Source: Prevotella sp. UBA2756 (GTDB lineage: Bacteria > Bacteroidota > Bacteroidia > Bacteroidales > Bacteroidaceae). Taken from it: a stretch of 25,902 nucleotides of DNA. Position 1 is the first letter of the stretch; every line of letters starts with the position of its first letter. The position numbers were made by a program, and so were the translations under genes. Under the pieces are notes generated by a model. It saw only the letters and a program-made list of their open reading frames with translations. It ran no database searches and was not told the DNA's origin. Where the stretch lies: contig DEJE01000033.1 of the NCBI GenBank assembly GCA_002353205.1, forward strand, positions 1 through 25,902, in the 5' to 3' direction. This document shows, in pieces, positions 6,737-15,324 of the stretch.

Positions 6737-7780
6737 ATGAAAAAACTGTTTATCTTGTCAGTCGTTTTGGGAGCAATGTCGCTCAGCGCCGTGGCCCAGG
6801 ACGATTTGTATTTCACCCCGAAGAAGAGTACAGAGCTGAAGAAGCAGGGCTCTCTTGACAATGAAGTGCGCCAGTCGGCACACTACAAGCAAGGTGTGCG
6901 CGATGTTGATGAATACAACCGTCGCGGCTTGTATAGCAGCTATTACAAGAAGGTAGGCACCGATTCGCTCGGCAACGATATCATCGAGTTCCATACTAGT
7001 GCCGAAGACTCGCTGCTGGTGAATGAGCCCGTGGAGATGGAGTACGACAATACGAACGATTACTTCTACACCCGCCGCATGAGCCGCTTCGACGACTACT
7101 ACTGGGATCCGTGGTACTACACCTACCGTGGCTACTGGGGCTATCCTCCCTATTGGTATGGACGGTGGGGATGGTACGACCCGTGGTACGACTGGTATGA
7201 TCCGTGGTATTACTCATGGTATGGTGGCTGGTACTCTCCATGGTACTATCATGGCTGGTACTATCCCTACTACTATGGCAGCTATGGATATTATCCCACG
7301 TGGACGTCAGGACGCCATCACAGCGGTTCCTACGCAGGAACGAGCAACCATGGCGTAGCACGCAGGGCCGGAACAAGTGGAAGGGGTAGCATACGCAGTG
7401 GTAACTTCGGTGGCTACAGAGGCAATGGCAAGGCAGTGTCCTATTCGCGAAGCGATGAACGCCGAGGTGGCAGCGGGCGCTTCGCAGGAACACGAGGAAG
7501 CAGTTCTGTCTATTCAGGAAACAGTTCGTACTCAAGCTCCAGGTCATCGAGCTACGATAACTCGTACAGCAATGGAAGCTTTGGAGGCTACCGCTCCTCA
7601 TACGGAAGCTCAAGTAGCGGAAGTCGCAGTAGCGGAAGCTACAGTGGTGGAAGCCGTAGCAGCGGAAGCTATAGTGGTGGAAGCCGTAGCAGCGGTGGAA
7701 GCTTCGGTGGTGGAGGAGGTTCACGTTCCTCGGGCGGAGGAGGTCACAGTGGTGGCAGCTTCGGCGGACGCAGGAATTGA
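6737..7780 (+). CDS. Exported Tyr/Trp-rich and Gly/Ser-rich repetitive protein, function unknown
   Basis: The 347-residue protein starts with a clear signal peptide (MKKLFILSVVLGAMSLSAVA, cleavage near 20-21). Residues 21-115 are ordinary and charged. Residues 121-190 hold 40 Tyr or Trp in 70 positions, with WYDPW, DPWYY and SPWYY-type steps. From about 195 to the end it is Gly, Ser and Arg with scattered Tyr, ending in three 10-residue repeats (295-324) and Gly runs. No lipobox, membrane segment or enzyme motif is seen. The frame opens 11 codons earlier, but the ATG at 6737 begins the signal peptide. The composition suggests a low-complexity envelope or extracellular protein; I infer location only. 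An outer-membrane protein gene follows after 50 nt. Long open frames on both strands here are composition artefacts. Confidence 0.8.
   Translation: MKKLFILSVVLGAMSLSAVAQDDLYFTPKKSTELKKQGSLDNEVRQSAHYKQGVRDVDEYNRRGLYSSYYKKVGTDSLGNDIIEFHTSAEDSLLVNEPVEMEYDNTNDYFYTRRMSRFDDYYWDPWYYTYRGYWGYPPYWYGRWGWYDPWYDWYDPWYYSWYGGWYSPWYYHGWYYPYYYGSYGYYPTWTSGRHHSGSYAGTSNHGVARRAGTSGRGSIRSGNFGGYRGNGKAVSYSRSDERRGGSGRFAGTRGSSSVYSGNSSYSSSRSSSYDNSYSNGSFGGYRSSYGSSSSGSRSSGSYSGGSRSSGSYSGGSRSSGGSFGGGGGSRSSGGGGHSGGSFGGRRN
7619..7708 (+). repeat. 30-bp in-frame tandem repeat, three copies
   Basis: Three consecutive 30-bp units encode GSRSSGSYSG, GSRSSGSYSG and GSRSSGGSFG. The first two differ by a few silent changes and the third has diverged at its 3' end. 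Slippage or recombination could change the copy number without shifting the frame. Confidence 0.85.
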
Positions 7781-7830
7781 CTTGGAAGATAGGATTTATT
7801 GTTTGACCATTAAATTACAGGAATAACCAC

Positions 7831-9414
7831 ATGAAGAAGAACATATTCATACTGTGCTTGCTGGCATCGCTGCCCGCTGTGGCTCAGGAAACCTACGAGA
7901 ATGCAAACATCATGACCGAAGATCTCAACGGAACGGCTCGTTACGTGGGATTGGGTGGTGCGATGGAGGCTCTGGGAGCTGACATCTCAACCATGGGAAG
8001 CAACCCTGCCGGTATCGGTCTGATGCGCAGATCGGTTGTCAATGCTTCCGCAAGCGTCGTCTCGCAGCAAGATGCCGAGAACTTCGACTTTGCCAAGAAG
8101 ACAAAGCTCAGCTTCGACCAGGCCGGCTTCGTCGTGACGCAGCGCATGAACGAGCGTTCGTTCCTGAACTTCGGGTTCAACTACCACAAGAACCGCAATT
8201 TCAGCCACATCCTCAATGCCAGCAACAAGTTGAACGGTGCCTCGCAGCACAAGCTGTCGTACATTAAGGGCTATGAAGGAGTGTTCTATCCCGACTTCAA
8301 CGAAGATAATGAAGTCATTGGCTACGAGAATGAAACGAGCTCGTATGCTTCCAATACTTTCAATCAGCTCGACTACCTCTATTATAATGCTGTCATGACT
8401 GAATCGGACAATCGCTTCTACTACGAAGATGCGCTCAGCTACGTCATGAATCGTGGTAACAAGGGCTATATAGGAGAGTACGACTTCAACATCAGCGGAA
8501 ACATTAAAGACCGTGTGTACCTCGGACTTACCGTAGGAGTGAAGGATGTGCGCTACAAGAACTATAGCGAATACGAGGAGAGTTATGCCGAAGGAGGAAG
8601 CATCCTGATTACCGATGATCGCCGGATCAAAGGAACAGGCTTCGACATCAAGGCTGGTGTCATCTTCCGTCCTATCGAAGCATCGGCATTCCGTGTTGGT
8701 TTGTACGTCAACACGCCCACATGGTACAGCCTGACAACCGACAACTATACCTATCTGTACAACCGGACGAAATTTGGACTGTATGATAATGGTGAAAGTG
8801 ATGAGGCATATGACTTCAAACTATACACTCCGTGGAAGTTCGGAGCATCCATTGGGCACACCATCGGCAATTATTTGGCACTGGGAGCCACCTACGAGTT
8901 CTCCGACTATAGCGCTGCCGATACACGTATCATCACCGGACAAGACTACGACTGGTACTACGACAGCTATACCGACCGTACCGATGCTGACCGTGACATG
9001 AACGACCACACCTCGTCAACGCTCAAAGGTGTCAGCACGCTGAAGTTGGGTCTGGAGTATCGTCCGGTAGAAGACATTGCCGTGCGATGTGGCTACAACT
9101 ACGTGTCGCCCATGTACAAGAAGGATGGCTTCAAGGACGGAACCCTCATCAGCCCGGGATCTTACTACGCTTCGACAACCGATTACACCAACTGGAAAGA
9201 CACACACCGACTGACCCTCGGCCTGGGCTACAATACAGGAAACTTCAGTCTCGACGTGGCTTACCAATACAACGTGCAGAAAGGAGTCTTCAGTCCGTTC
9301 ATGTGCTACTATGCTGCACCGGGAGCTGTCGACGTTACAGACAATGTGGTGGAGCCCGTTCAGGTGAGCAACAAGCACCACCAGCTGCTTCTCACCCTTG
9401 GCTACCGCTTCTGA
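7831..9414 (+). CDS. OmpP1/FadL-like outer-membrane protein
   Basis: It is probably an outer-membrane beta-barrel for uptake of a hydrophobic compound; the substrate cannot be told. A signal peptide (about residues 1-18, ending AVAQ) precedes GTARYVGLGGAMEALGAD and STMGSNPAGIGL, the N-terminal hatch signature of the FadL/TodX family (NPAG). The rest alternates short aromatic beta strands with charged loops and ends in GYRF, a C-terminal Phe typical of barrel insertion. At 527 residues it is a usual length for the Bacteroidetes branch. It starts 50 nt after the Tyr/Trp-rich protein gene and is followed by a strong terminator, so these two genes likely form a unit. Confidence 0.85.
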   Translation: MKKNIFILCLLASLPAVAQETYENANIMTEDLNGTARYVGLGGAMEALGADISTMGSNPAGIGLMRRSVVNASASVVSQQDAENFDFAKKTKLSFDQAGFVVTQRMNERSFLNFGFNYHKNRNFSHILNASNKLNGASQHKLSYIKGYEGVFYPDFNEDNEVIGYENETSSYASNTFNQLDYLYYNAVMTESDNRFYYEDALSYVMNRGNKGYIGEYDFNISGNIKDRVYLGLTVGVKDVRYKNYSEYEESYAEGGSILITDDRRIKGTGFDIKAGVIFRPIEASAFRVGLYVNTPTWYSLTTDNYTYLYNRTKFGLYDNGESDEAYDFKLYTPWKFGASIGHTIGNYLALGATYEFSDYSAADTRIITGQDYDWYYDSYTDRTDADRDMNDHTSSTLKGVSTLKLGLEYRPVEDIAVRCGYNYVSPMYKKDGFKDGTLISPGSYYASTTDYTNWKDTHRLTLGLGYNTGNFSLDVAYQYNVQKGVFSPFMCYYAAPGAVDVTDNVVEPVQVSNKHHQLLLTLGYRF

Positions 9415-9427
9415 TTGCCTTTTACCG

Positions 9428-9467
9428 CATCTTCCCTTCTCAACGACGAGGAGGGAAGATGTTTTTT
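9428..9467 (+). terminator. Strong Rho-independent terminator after the OmpP1-like gene
   Basis: CATCTTCCCTTCTC (9428-9441) pairs with GAGGAGGGAAGATG (9448-9461), a 14-bp stem with one G-T wobble and a 6-nt loop, followed by six T residues (9462-9467). It lies before the preferred comEC start, so a longer comEC frame beginning at 9415 would have to be translated through it. Confidence 0.9.
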
Positions 9468-9492
9468 CGTACACCTGACTTCATCAATACCA

Positions 9493-11046
9493 TTGAAAAC
9501 AAACAGCACCACACACTTTTCCCCCTACGTAGGACTGACCATTGCCCTTGCCGTGGGCATCTGTCTAGCCGACTTGCTGTCCATTGGGAGGTTATGGCAG
9601 GTTGTACTGCTGCTTGGTCTTATGCTGTCGTTGGCTGTGTGGTGCCGCCGCTCGTTGTTGCAGTCGCTTTTCGTCTTAGGAAGTGTGGCGTTGGTGGGGT
9701 TCATCCTGATGACTCACGCCAACAAAAAGATGTCGAAAGGCTTGCCCGAAGAGGCATTGTCGTATGAATGTGTGATTGCCAGCCAACCCGAAGTGGGCGA
9801 GAAGACGCTGCGTTTCGACCTCCTTGTCGTTTCGTCGGAGGAGCCTTACCGCATCAGGGCTACCCTTGTGAACGATGAGCGAAGCCGTTTGCTGAAGGTG
9901 GGGCAGGGAATGAAGGTCCGGTCGGAGTTGAAAAGACCGACCACGGAGCACCATGGCACCTTCGATTACGCCCGTTATCTTGCCCTTCACAAGATTGTTG
10001 GCACGACATTCATCAGTCAGGAAGCGTGGCAGACATCTCCCGTCAGCCTGGACCGGCTCTCACGTCTGGAGCGCTTGAAGCTCTTTTTCCTTCGTGTGAG
10101 GGGCAGTCTGCTCGAACATTCCGAGGCATTGTTGAAGACGAGCGAGCAGATGGCTGTCGTGGCCGCCATGGTGCTTGGCGACAAGACGCGTCTCAGCCCC
10201 CACACGAAAGACGTCTATTCACAGACGGGTGCATCGCATGTGCTGGCGCTGAGCGGTCTTCATCTCAGTATTCTGTGCGCGTTGTTCTTCGTCTTCGGTT
10301 CCGGAAGGCGACGCTTCTCCTTTTTCAAGGTCATCGTGCTGGTCAGCACCGTGTGGGCTTTCGTGTTGCTGGTGGGCATGCCTGTGAGTGTGGTCAGGGC
10401 TGCCGTGATGCTCACTGTTTGTAGTTTGGTGGGTTTGCTTCGTCGCAAGTCTTTCTCGCTCAATGTGTTGGCCATCACAGCTTTCTATATTCTGCTGCTC
10501 AACCCGATGAGCCTTTTCGATGTGGGTTTCCAGATGTCGTTCCTCTCGGTAGCTGCCATTCTGATGTTCTACAAGCCGCTCTACGGCTTGCTTTCCTTCG
10601 TTCCGTTCTATAGCAGATGGAAGCGCGAGAAGCGCTGGTTCCGCCTTACTGTTGACCGGATCTGGCAGCTCACGTGCGTATCGTTGTCGGCTCAGGTGGG
10701 AGTCATGCCCCTTGTGGCCTACTATTTCCACCAGTTGCCCAAGTATTTCCTACTATCCAACCTGATTGTGGTGCCGCTGGCCATGCTCATTCTCTACCTT
10801 GCATTGCTGCTTTTCATCACGTTGTGGACCACTCCTGTGTCATCGTTGATAGGCAACGTGCTTTCGTCGTGTGTGCAATTCCTCAATGACTCGCTGTCGT
10901 TTGTGTCGTCGTTGCCATCATCGCAGGTTGAGCACATCAACATCACGCCTGTTCACGTATTCCTGTTCTATTTCATTGTTGTCATCGTCTACGCGCTGAT
11001 CCGTCGTTTCAGGGTTGGTCATCCGTTGGTCGAACCTGCTGCCTGA
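9493..11046 (+). CDS. comEC: ComEC/Rec2-family inner-membrane protein
   Basis: ComEC is the channel through which transforming DNA crosses the inner membrane. Hydrophobic helices at the N-terminus are followed by a DUF4131-like soluble region. The competence domain then begins with VLGDKTRLSP (from residue 228) and the signature ASHVLALSGLHLSIL (247-261), with many membrane helices up to about 500. At 517 residues it ends after the membrane domain, so the C-terminal metallo-beta-lactamase domain of longer ComEC proteins is absent; such short forms are known in this phylum. No ATG lies near the start. I chose TTG at 9493 because it falls after the terminator, whereas the upstream TTG at 9415 would put the hairpin inside the gene. 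The 3' end overlaps convergent miaA by 38 nt. Confidence 0.85.
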   Translation: MKTNSTTHFSPYVGLTIALAVGICLADLLSIGRLWQVVLLLGLMLSLAVWCRRSLLQSLFVLGSVALVGFILMTHANKKMSKGLPEEALSYECVIASQPEVGEKTLRFDLLVVSSEEPYRIRATLVNDERSRLLKVGQGMKVRSELKRPTTEHHGTFDYARYLALHKIVGTTFISQEAWQTSPVSLDRLSRLERLKLFFLRVRGSLLEHSEALLKTSEQMAVVAAMVLGDKTRLSPHTKDVYSQTGASHVLALSGLHLSILCALFFVFGSGRRRFSFFKVIVLVSTVWAFVLLVGMPVSVVRAAVMLTVCSLVGLLRRKSFSLNVLAITAFYILLLNPMSLFDVGFQMSFLSVAAILMFYKPLYGLLSFVPFYSRWKREKRWFRLTVDRIWQLTCVSLSAQVGVMPLVAYYFHQLPKYFLLSNLIVVPLAMLILYLALLLFITLWTTPVSSLIGNVLSSCVQFLNDSLSFVSSLPSSQVEHINITPVHVFLFYFIVVIVYALIRRFRVGHPLVEPAA

Positions 11047-11932
11047 TGTATTCCACCACATCATCGGCCGAAGCCTTCGAGAGGTCGATCCAATGAATGT
11101 CTTTGTCTCTCTGAAACCATGTGAGCTGCTTCCTGCAATATCGCCGTGTGTTCCCCTTGATGCGCTCTATGGCTTCCTCGAGCGTCCACGTTCCGTCGAA
11201 AAAGGCAAAGAGTTCCTTGTAGCCCACCGTGTTGAGGGCATTGAACGAGCGTTGCGGGAACACGCTCAGCGCCTCTTCCAACAATCCTTGCTTCATCATG
11301 TCGTCAACGCGTGTATTGATTCGTTCGTAGAGTTGTTCGCGTGGCCTTGTGAGTCCTATCTTCAGGATGTTGAACGGTCGTTGTTTCTTCTCGCCAGTGC
11401 GTAGTGAGGTGAATGTCTGCCGGGTGGTATGTATGATCTCCAGCGCATGCACCACCCGCCGATAGTTGTGCCTGTCTACGATGGCGTAGTATTCGGGGTC
11501 GAGCCTTCTGAGCTCCTCGCACAGGCTTTCTAGTCCTTCTTCTTGCAGCCGTCGCTTCATCGTTTGGCGAAGATCATCGGGAACCGTCGGAATATCGCCC
11601 ATCCCGTTGCACACGGCATCGATATACATCATGCTTCCGCCAGACATCAGTGCCACATCGTCGCTTCTGAAGAGTTCGTTGAGCAGGATGATCACGTCGT
11701 CTTCAAACATTGACGCGTTGTAGTATTCGCCTATCTGCAGCTTCTCCACCATGTAGTGTTTGGTCCGAAGCTGCTGTTCATGCGTAGGCGTTGCCGTACC
11801 GATGGGAATGCCTCGGTAGATCTGTCTTGAATCGGCATTGATGACTGGTATATGAAAATACCCGGCCACACGGAGGCATGTCTCTGTCTTGCCTACACCC
11901 GTGGGGCCGAGTATCACGATGAGTTTCTTCAT
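11009..11932 (-). CDS. miaA: tRNA dimethylallyltransferase
   Basis: MiaA adds a dimethylallyl group to N6 of A37 in tRNAs reading codons that begin with U. The 307 residues are the usual length. The P-loop GPTGVGKT spans 9-16, followed by NADSRQIYRG (32-41) with the catalytic Asp34, then GGSMMYIDAVCNGM, VVHALEI and the tRNA-binding RRYCRKQLTWFQRD near the C-terminus. It is the last gene of the lpx operon, 24 nt after lpxA. Its final 38 nt overlap comEC on the opposite strand, so the two messages are antisense at their ends. Confidence 0.96.
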   Translation of the reverse strand: MKKLIVILGPTGVGKTETCLRVAGYFHIPVINADSRQIYRGIPIGTATPTHEQQLRTKHYMVEKLQIGEYYNASMFEDDVIILLNELFRSDDVALMSGGSMMYIDAVCNGMGDIPTVPDDLRQTMKRRLQEEGLESLCEELRRLDPEYYAIVDRHNYRRVVHALEIIHTTRQTFTSLRTGEKKQRPFNILKIGLTRPREQLYERINTRVDDMMKQGLLEEALSVFPQRSFNALNTVGYKELFAFFDGTWTLEEAIERIKGNTRRYCRKQLTWFQRDKDIHWIDLSKASADDVVEYIRQQVRPTDDQP

Positions 11933-11956
11933 GCGTATGTATGGCTGCCTGAAGCT

Positions 11957-12727
11957 TTATCTGATGATGCCTCGCTTCGACGATTGCACGAAGTCAATGA
12001 GATATTGTATCTCTGGCGTCAGGGGTATGTTCTTCTTGATCTCCTCGATGCCTTCAGCAAGCACCCCTTTCGAGTAGAGCAGACGGTAGGCGTCGTGGAT
12101 CTGTGTGATGGTCTCGTTCGAGAATCCTCGCCTGCGCAGCCCTATAAGGTTCACACCAGCGTAGCGTATAGGCTCTTTGCCTGCTATGATGTAGGGAGGA
12201 ATGTCCTGGCTTGTTCGGCTTCCGCCCTGAATCATCACGTAGCTTCCTATCCTAATGAACTGATGGCAGAGCACTGTGGCCGAGATGATGGCATTGTCGT
12301 CTACTACAACTTCGCCAGCAAACTTCGTGCTGTTGCCTATGATGCAGCCGTTGCCGATGACGCAGTCGTGGGCGATGTGCATGTTCTCCATGAGCAGGTT
12401 GTTGTTGCCTACGATGGTGGTGCCTTTCGATGCCGTGCCCCTTGAGATGGTGACATTCTCGCGTATGGAGTTGTTGTCGCCGATTTGGCAGATGGTGTCC
12501 TCGCCTCGGAACTTCAGGTCCTGGGGCTTGGTCGAGAGGCTTGCTCCTGGAAATATCTCGTTGTTGCTTCCGATTCGTGCGCCATAGTTGATGGTGACGC
12601 TGTTCTGCAGCGTGTTGTTGTCGCCTATGACGGTGTTTTTGTCGATGAAGCAGAAGGGCCCGATGACGTTGTTGTCGCCCATCTGAGCCTCGGGATGCAC
12701 GTAGGCTAAAGGACTTATGTGGTTCAT
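11957..12727 (-). CDS. lpxA: Acyl-ACP--UDP-N-acetylglucosamine O-acyltransferase
   Basis: LpxA performs the first step of lipid A synthesis, moving a 3-hydroxyacyl chain from ACP to UDP-GlcNAc. The 256 residues carry hexapeptide repeats ([IV]GxxN-type) that form a left-handed beta-helix (about 1-190), then a helical C-terminus. MENMHIAHDCVIG (113-125) contains the catalytic His120, with His117 next to it. RYAGVNLIGLRRRGFS matches the family's post-helix segment. It lies 13 nt after lpxC/fabZ, in the order lpxD-lpxC/fabZ-lpxA that is common in Bacteroidetes. Confidence 0.97.
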   Translation of the reverse strand: MNHISPLAYVHPEAQMGDNNVIGPFCFIDKNTVIGDNNTLQNSVTINYGARIGSNNEIFPGASLSTKPQDLKFRGEDTICQIGDNNSIRENVTISRGTASKGTTIVGNNNLLMENMHIAHDCVIGNGCIIGNSTKFAGEVVVDDNAIISATVLCHQFIRIGSYVMIQGGSRTSQDIPPYIIAGKEPIRYAGVNLIGLRRRGFSNETITQIHDAYRLLYSKGVLAEGIEEIKKNIPLTPEIQYLIDFVQSSKRGIIR

Positions 12728-12740
12728 AATTTGATGGAGA

Positions 12741-14126
12741 TTACTTGTTTTTTACTATCTGTGCCGTGAACGTTGCTTCCGAGACGAGCTGGTCGCCCAC
12801 AAACATGTAGCCTTTCATCGTGGAGATGCCGTGGCGCAGCGGAGCGAGCAGTTCCACCTTGAAGACGAGAGTGTCGCCCGGTACCACCTTCTGACGGAAC
12901 TTCACGTCGGTGATCTTCATGAAGTAGGTGCTCCATCTTTCAGGTTCCTCGACGGTGTTGAGCACGAGCAGTCCTCCGCACTGGGCCATGGCCTCAATCT
13001 GAAGCACGCCCGGCATGACGGGTTCCTGGGGAAAGTGTCCCTGGAAGAAGGGCTCGTTGGAAGTTATGTTCTTAACACCCACGATGTTTGTGGGCCCGAG
13101 TGAGATCACCTTGTCGACCAACTGCATGGGATAGCGGTGGGGCAGGAGCTCGCGAATGCGGTTCACGTCCATCACTGGAGTCTCGTTGGGGTCGTAGAAG
13201 GGAGCTTGTATCTCGTGTTTGCGAATTTCCTTTCGCATCGCGCGCGCGAACCTATTATTAATGGTGTGCCCTGGCCGTGTGGCAACGATGCGCCCCTTGA
13301 TGGGACGGCCTATGAGTGCCATGTCGCCGATGATGTCGAGCAGCTTGTGGCGCGTGCATTCGTTTTCCCACACGAGTGGCTTGTTCTGAATGTAGCCGAT
13401 GTTGTCGGCATCGATGCGTGCCACGCCCAGCAGGTCGGCCAGCTTGTCGATCTGGTCTTGCTCCAGCTTGCGCTCGTAGATGACGATGGCGTTGTCCATG
13501 TCGCCGCCTTTGATGAGGTTGGCTTTTAGCAGGGGCTCAATGTCGCGCACGAAGACGAAAGTCCGGGCCGGGGCAATCTCCTTGGCGTAGTCTTCCATCT
13601 TGTCGAGCGTGGCAAACTGGCTGTTGATGAACTTCGATTCGAACGAGCACATCGTTGTGAGTGAGAAATCGTCGTCTGGCAGTATGGTGATGCACGAGCC
13701 TGTGGCCTCGTCTTTTACTTCTATCTTCTTGCGTATCACGTAGTAGTCTTTCGGAGCGTTCTGCTCTTCGATGCCCACTTCGAGGATTTTGTTCACATAC
13801 ATGATGGACGAGCCATCGAGGATAGGGAACTCGGGTCCGTTCACCTGGATGATGCAGTTGTCGATGCCCATGGCGTAGAGGGCAGACATGCCGTGCTCAA
13901 CTGTCGACACGCGCACATCGCCCTTGCCGAGCACCGTTCCGCGCGTTGTCTCCACCACATTCTCGGCAATGGCATCGATGATGGGTGCCCCGTCGAGGTC
14001 GATGCGCTGAATCTTGTAGCCGGTGTTCTCAGGGGCAGGATTGAAGGTCACCGTTAGGTTAAGACCCGTGTGCAATCCCTTGCCAAAGAGGGAGAAACTC
14101 CCTCTGATTGTCTGTTGTTTTGGCAT
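12741..14126 (-). CDS. lpxC/fabZ: Bifunctional LpxC deacetylase / FabZ 3-hydroxyacyl-ACP dehydratase
   Basis: This fusion carries two activities. LpxC (about 1-310) removes the acetyl group from UDP-3-O-acyl-GlcNAc, the committed step of lipid A synthesis; FabZ (about 317-461) dehydrates 3-hydroxyacyl-ACP for fatty acid synthesis. In LpxC, STVEHGMSALYAMGIDN holds zinc ligand H78, and TRHKLLDIIGD holds H260 and D264. In FabZ, LLPHRYPMQLVD and GHFPQEPVMPGVLQIEAMAQ (363-382) hold the catalytic H364 and E378. Both sites look intact. The fusion is a hallmark of Bacteroidetes and joins two enzymes that draw on the same acyl-ACP pool. The frame opens at a GTG overlapping the lpxD stop, but the ATG at 14124-14126 begins the conserved PKQQTIRG sequence. 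Confidence 0.97.
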   Translation of the reverse strand: MPKQQTIRGSFSLFGKGLHTGLNLTVTFNPAPENTGYKIQRIDLDGAPIIDAIAENVVETTRGTVLGKGDVRVSTVEHGMSALYAMGIDNCIIQVNGPEFPILDGSSIMYVNKILEVGIEEQNAPKDYYVIRKKIEVKDEATGSCITILPDDDFSLTTMCSFESKFINSQFATLDKMEDYAKEIAPARTFVFVRDIEPLLKANLIKGGDMDNAIVIYERKLEQDQIDKLADLLGVARIDADNIGYIQNKPLVWENECTRHKLLDIIGDMALIGRPIKGRIVATRPGHTINNRFARAMRKEIRKHEIQAPFYDPNETPVMDVNRIRELLPHRYPMQLVDKVISLGPTNIVGVKNITSNEPFFQGHFPQEPVMPGVLQIEAMAQCGGLLVLNTVEEPERWSTYFMKITDVKFRQKVVPGDTLVFKVELLAPLRHGISTMKGYMFVGDQLVSEATFTAQIVKNK

Positions 14127-14164
14127 AATATCTTTTTCTGTTGTTTCTTTTTTCGTTTCCTTTA

Positions 14165-15199
14165 TCACTGCTTCTTCTTCAGCTCTTCCACTTCCTTCTG
14201 CAAGGCGTTGAGCTGTCGGTACATGTCGGGAAGCTTCTGGAAGATCACCGACGAGCGGAAGAAGCCGCGAGGCTCCATGGCCGGAGATCCGATGACGCTC
14301 TGGTTGCCCTTGAGGCTACTATTTACGCCGCACTGCGCGCCCACGAACGTCTTGTCGCCCACGGTTATATGGCCTGCGAAGCCTGCCTGTCCGCCAAACA
14401 TGCACCACGATCCGATCTTCGTGCTTCCTGCAATTCCCACCTGGGCCGACATCACCGTGTTCTCGCCCACCTCTACGTTGTGGGCTATTTGCACCAGATT
14501 GTCGAGTTTCACGCCCTTGCCTACGATGGTTTGCCCCATAGTGGAACGGTCGATGCAAGTGTTGGCGCCTATCTCCACGTTGTCTTCAATCACCACGATG
14601 CCAATCTGCGGAATCTTGTCGTAGCCCTCGGTGTTGGGAGCGAAGCCGAAGCCGTCGGCACCGATCACTGTGCCCGAGTGCACCGTCACGTTGTTGCCCA
14701 GTCGGCAGTCGTGATAGACCGAAACGTTGGGATAGATGATGCATCCCTCGCCGAGGCATGCGTTTTCCTCGATCACCACGTGGGAATATATCTGTGTGTT
14801 GTCGCCGATGACCACGCCGTCGGCTATATATGCGAAGGCTCCCACGTAGCAGTCCTTTCCGATGGTGGCCTTGGGCGAGACGAAAGCCAGCGGGTCGATA
14901 CCTTTCCGCCTAGGCTTCATGCTCTCGTAGAGCTGGAGCAGGCATGCTATGCTCTCGTAGGCATTCTTCACGCGGATGAGTGTGGGCTTCACCTCGTGTT
15001 CGAGCTCCAGGTCGTCGTTCACCAGCACCACGCTCGATGACGTTTCGTAAATGAAGTGCGTGTATTTGGGATTCGACAGGAACGAGATGGCTCCCGTTTT
15101 CCCCTCCTCAATCTTTGCAAACGAGTTGACGATGGCATTCTCGTCGCCCTCGACGCGCCCCTGCACGAACTCTGCTATTTGTTTCGCTGTAAATTCCAT
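14165..15199 (-). CDS. lpxD: UDP-3-O-(3-hydroxyacyl)glucosamine N-acyltransferase
   Basis: LpxD adds the N-linked 3-hydroxyacyl chain in the third step of lipid A synthesis. The 344 residues comprise an N-terminal uridine-binding domain (about 1-100), a hexapeptide-repeat beta-helix (about 105-310) and a C-terminal helix that looks amphipathic and possibly coiled-coil (MYRQLNALQKEVEELKKK). Key residues are in LVQIAHNVEVGENT (235-248), with catalytic His240, and in GADGFGFAP (180-188). It is the first gene of the lpx operon and has a TAnnTTTG promoter element 28 nt upstream. lpxC/fabZ follows with 38 nt between the stop and the chosen ATG. Confidence 0.96.
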   Translation of the reverse strand: MEFTAKQIAEFVQGRVEGDENAIVNSFAKIEEGKTGAISFLSNPKYTHFIYETSSSVVLVNDDLELEHEVKPTLIRVKNAYESIACLLQLYESMKPRRKGIDPLAFVSPKATIGKDCYVGAFAYIADGVVIGDNTQIYSHVVIEENACLGEGCIIYPNVSVYHDCRLGNNVTVHSGTVIGADGFGFAPNTEGYDKIPQIGIVVIEDNVEIGANTCIDRSTMGQTIVGKGVKLDNLVQIAHNVEVGENTVMSAQVGIAGSTKIGSWCMFGGQAGFAGHITVGDKTFVGAQCGVNSSLKGNQSVIGSPAMEPRGFFRSSVIFQKLPDMYRQLNALQKEVEELKKKQ

Positions 15200-15227
15200 T
15201 TTCTTTTCTTGTCGATAAATAATTGTG

Positions 15228-15235
15228 CAAAGTTA
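15228..15235 (-). promoter_or_regulatory. -7 promoter element of the lpxD operon
   Basis: On the minus strand this reads TAACTTTG, an exact TAnnTTTG match, 28 nt before the lpxD ATG. The region 20 nt further upstream is T-rich but has no clear TTTG. Confidence 0.6.
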
Positions 15236-15324
15236 ATAAAAAAGAATCAGAAAAACGCACATCTGGCCCCAATATTTGTTTTTTTTTCATTTCAACGACG
15301 CTCACGGCTAGGGAAACTATGAGC

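Noticed and set aside
6996..7724. A 242-codon open frame on the minus strand, opposite the Tyr/Trp-rich protein gene
   Set aside because: It is a shadow: the repetitive Gly/Ser/Tyr codons contain no stops in this reverse frame. The product is His/Ser/Arg-rich, with no start signal and no family.
7377..7826. A 149-codon Ala/Val/Glu-rich frame on the plus strand overlapping the repetitive protein gene
   Set aside because: It is the +1 frame of Gly/Ser repeat codons, so its composition follows directly from the repeat. The real frame has a signal peptide and continues without a break.
9415..9492. An N-terminal extension of ComEC starting right after the OmpP1-like stop codon
   Set aside because: It runs through a 14-bp terminator hairpin with six T residues, and its sequence does not resemble the start of a membrane protein.
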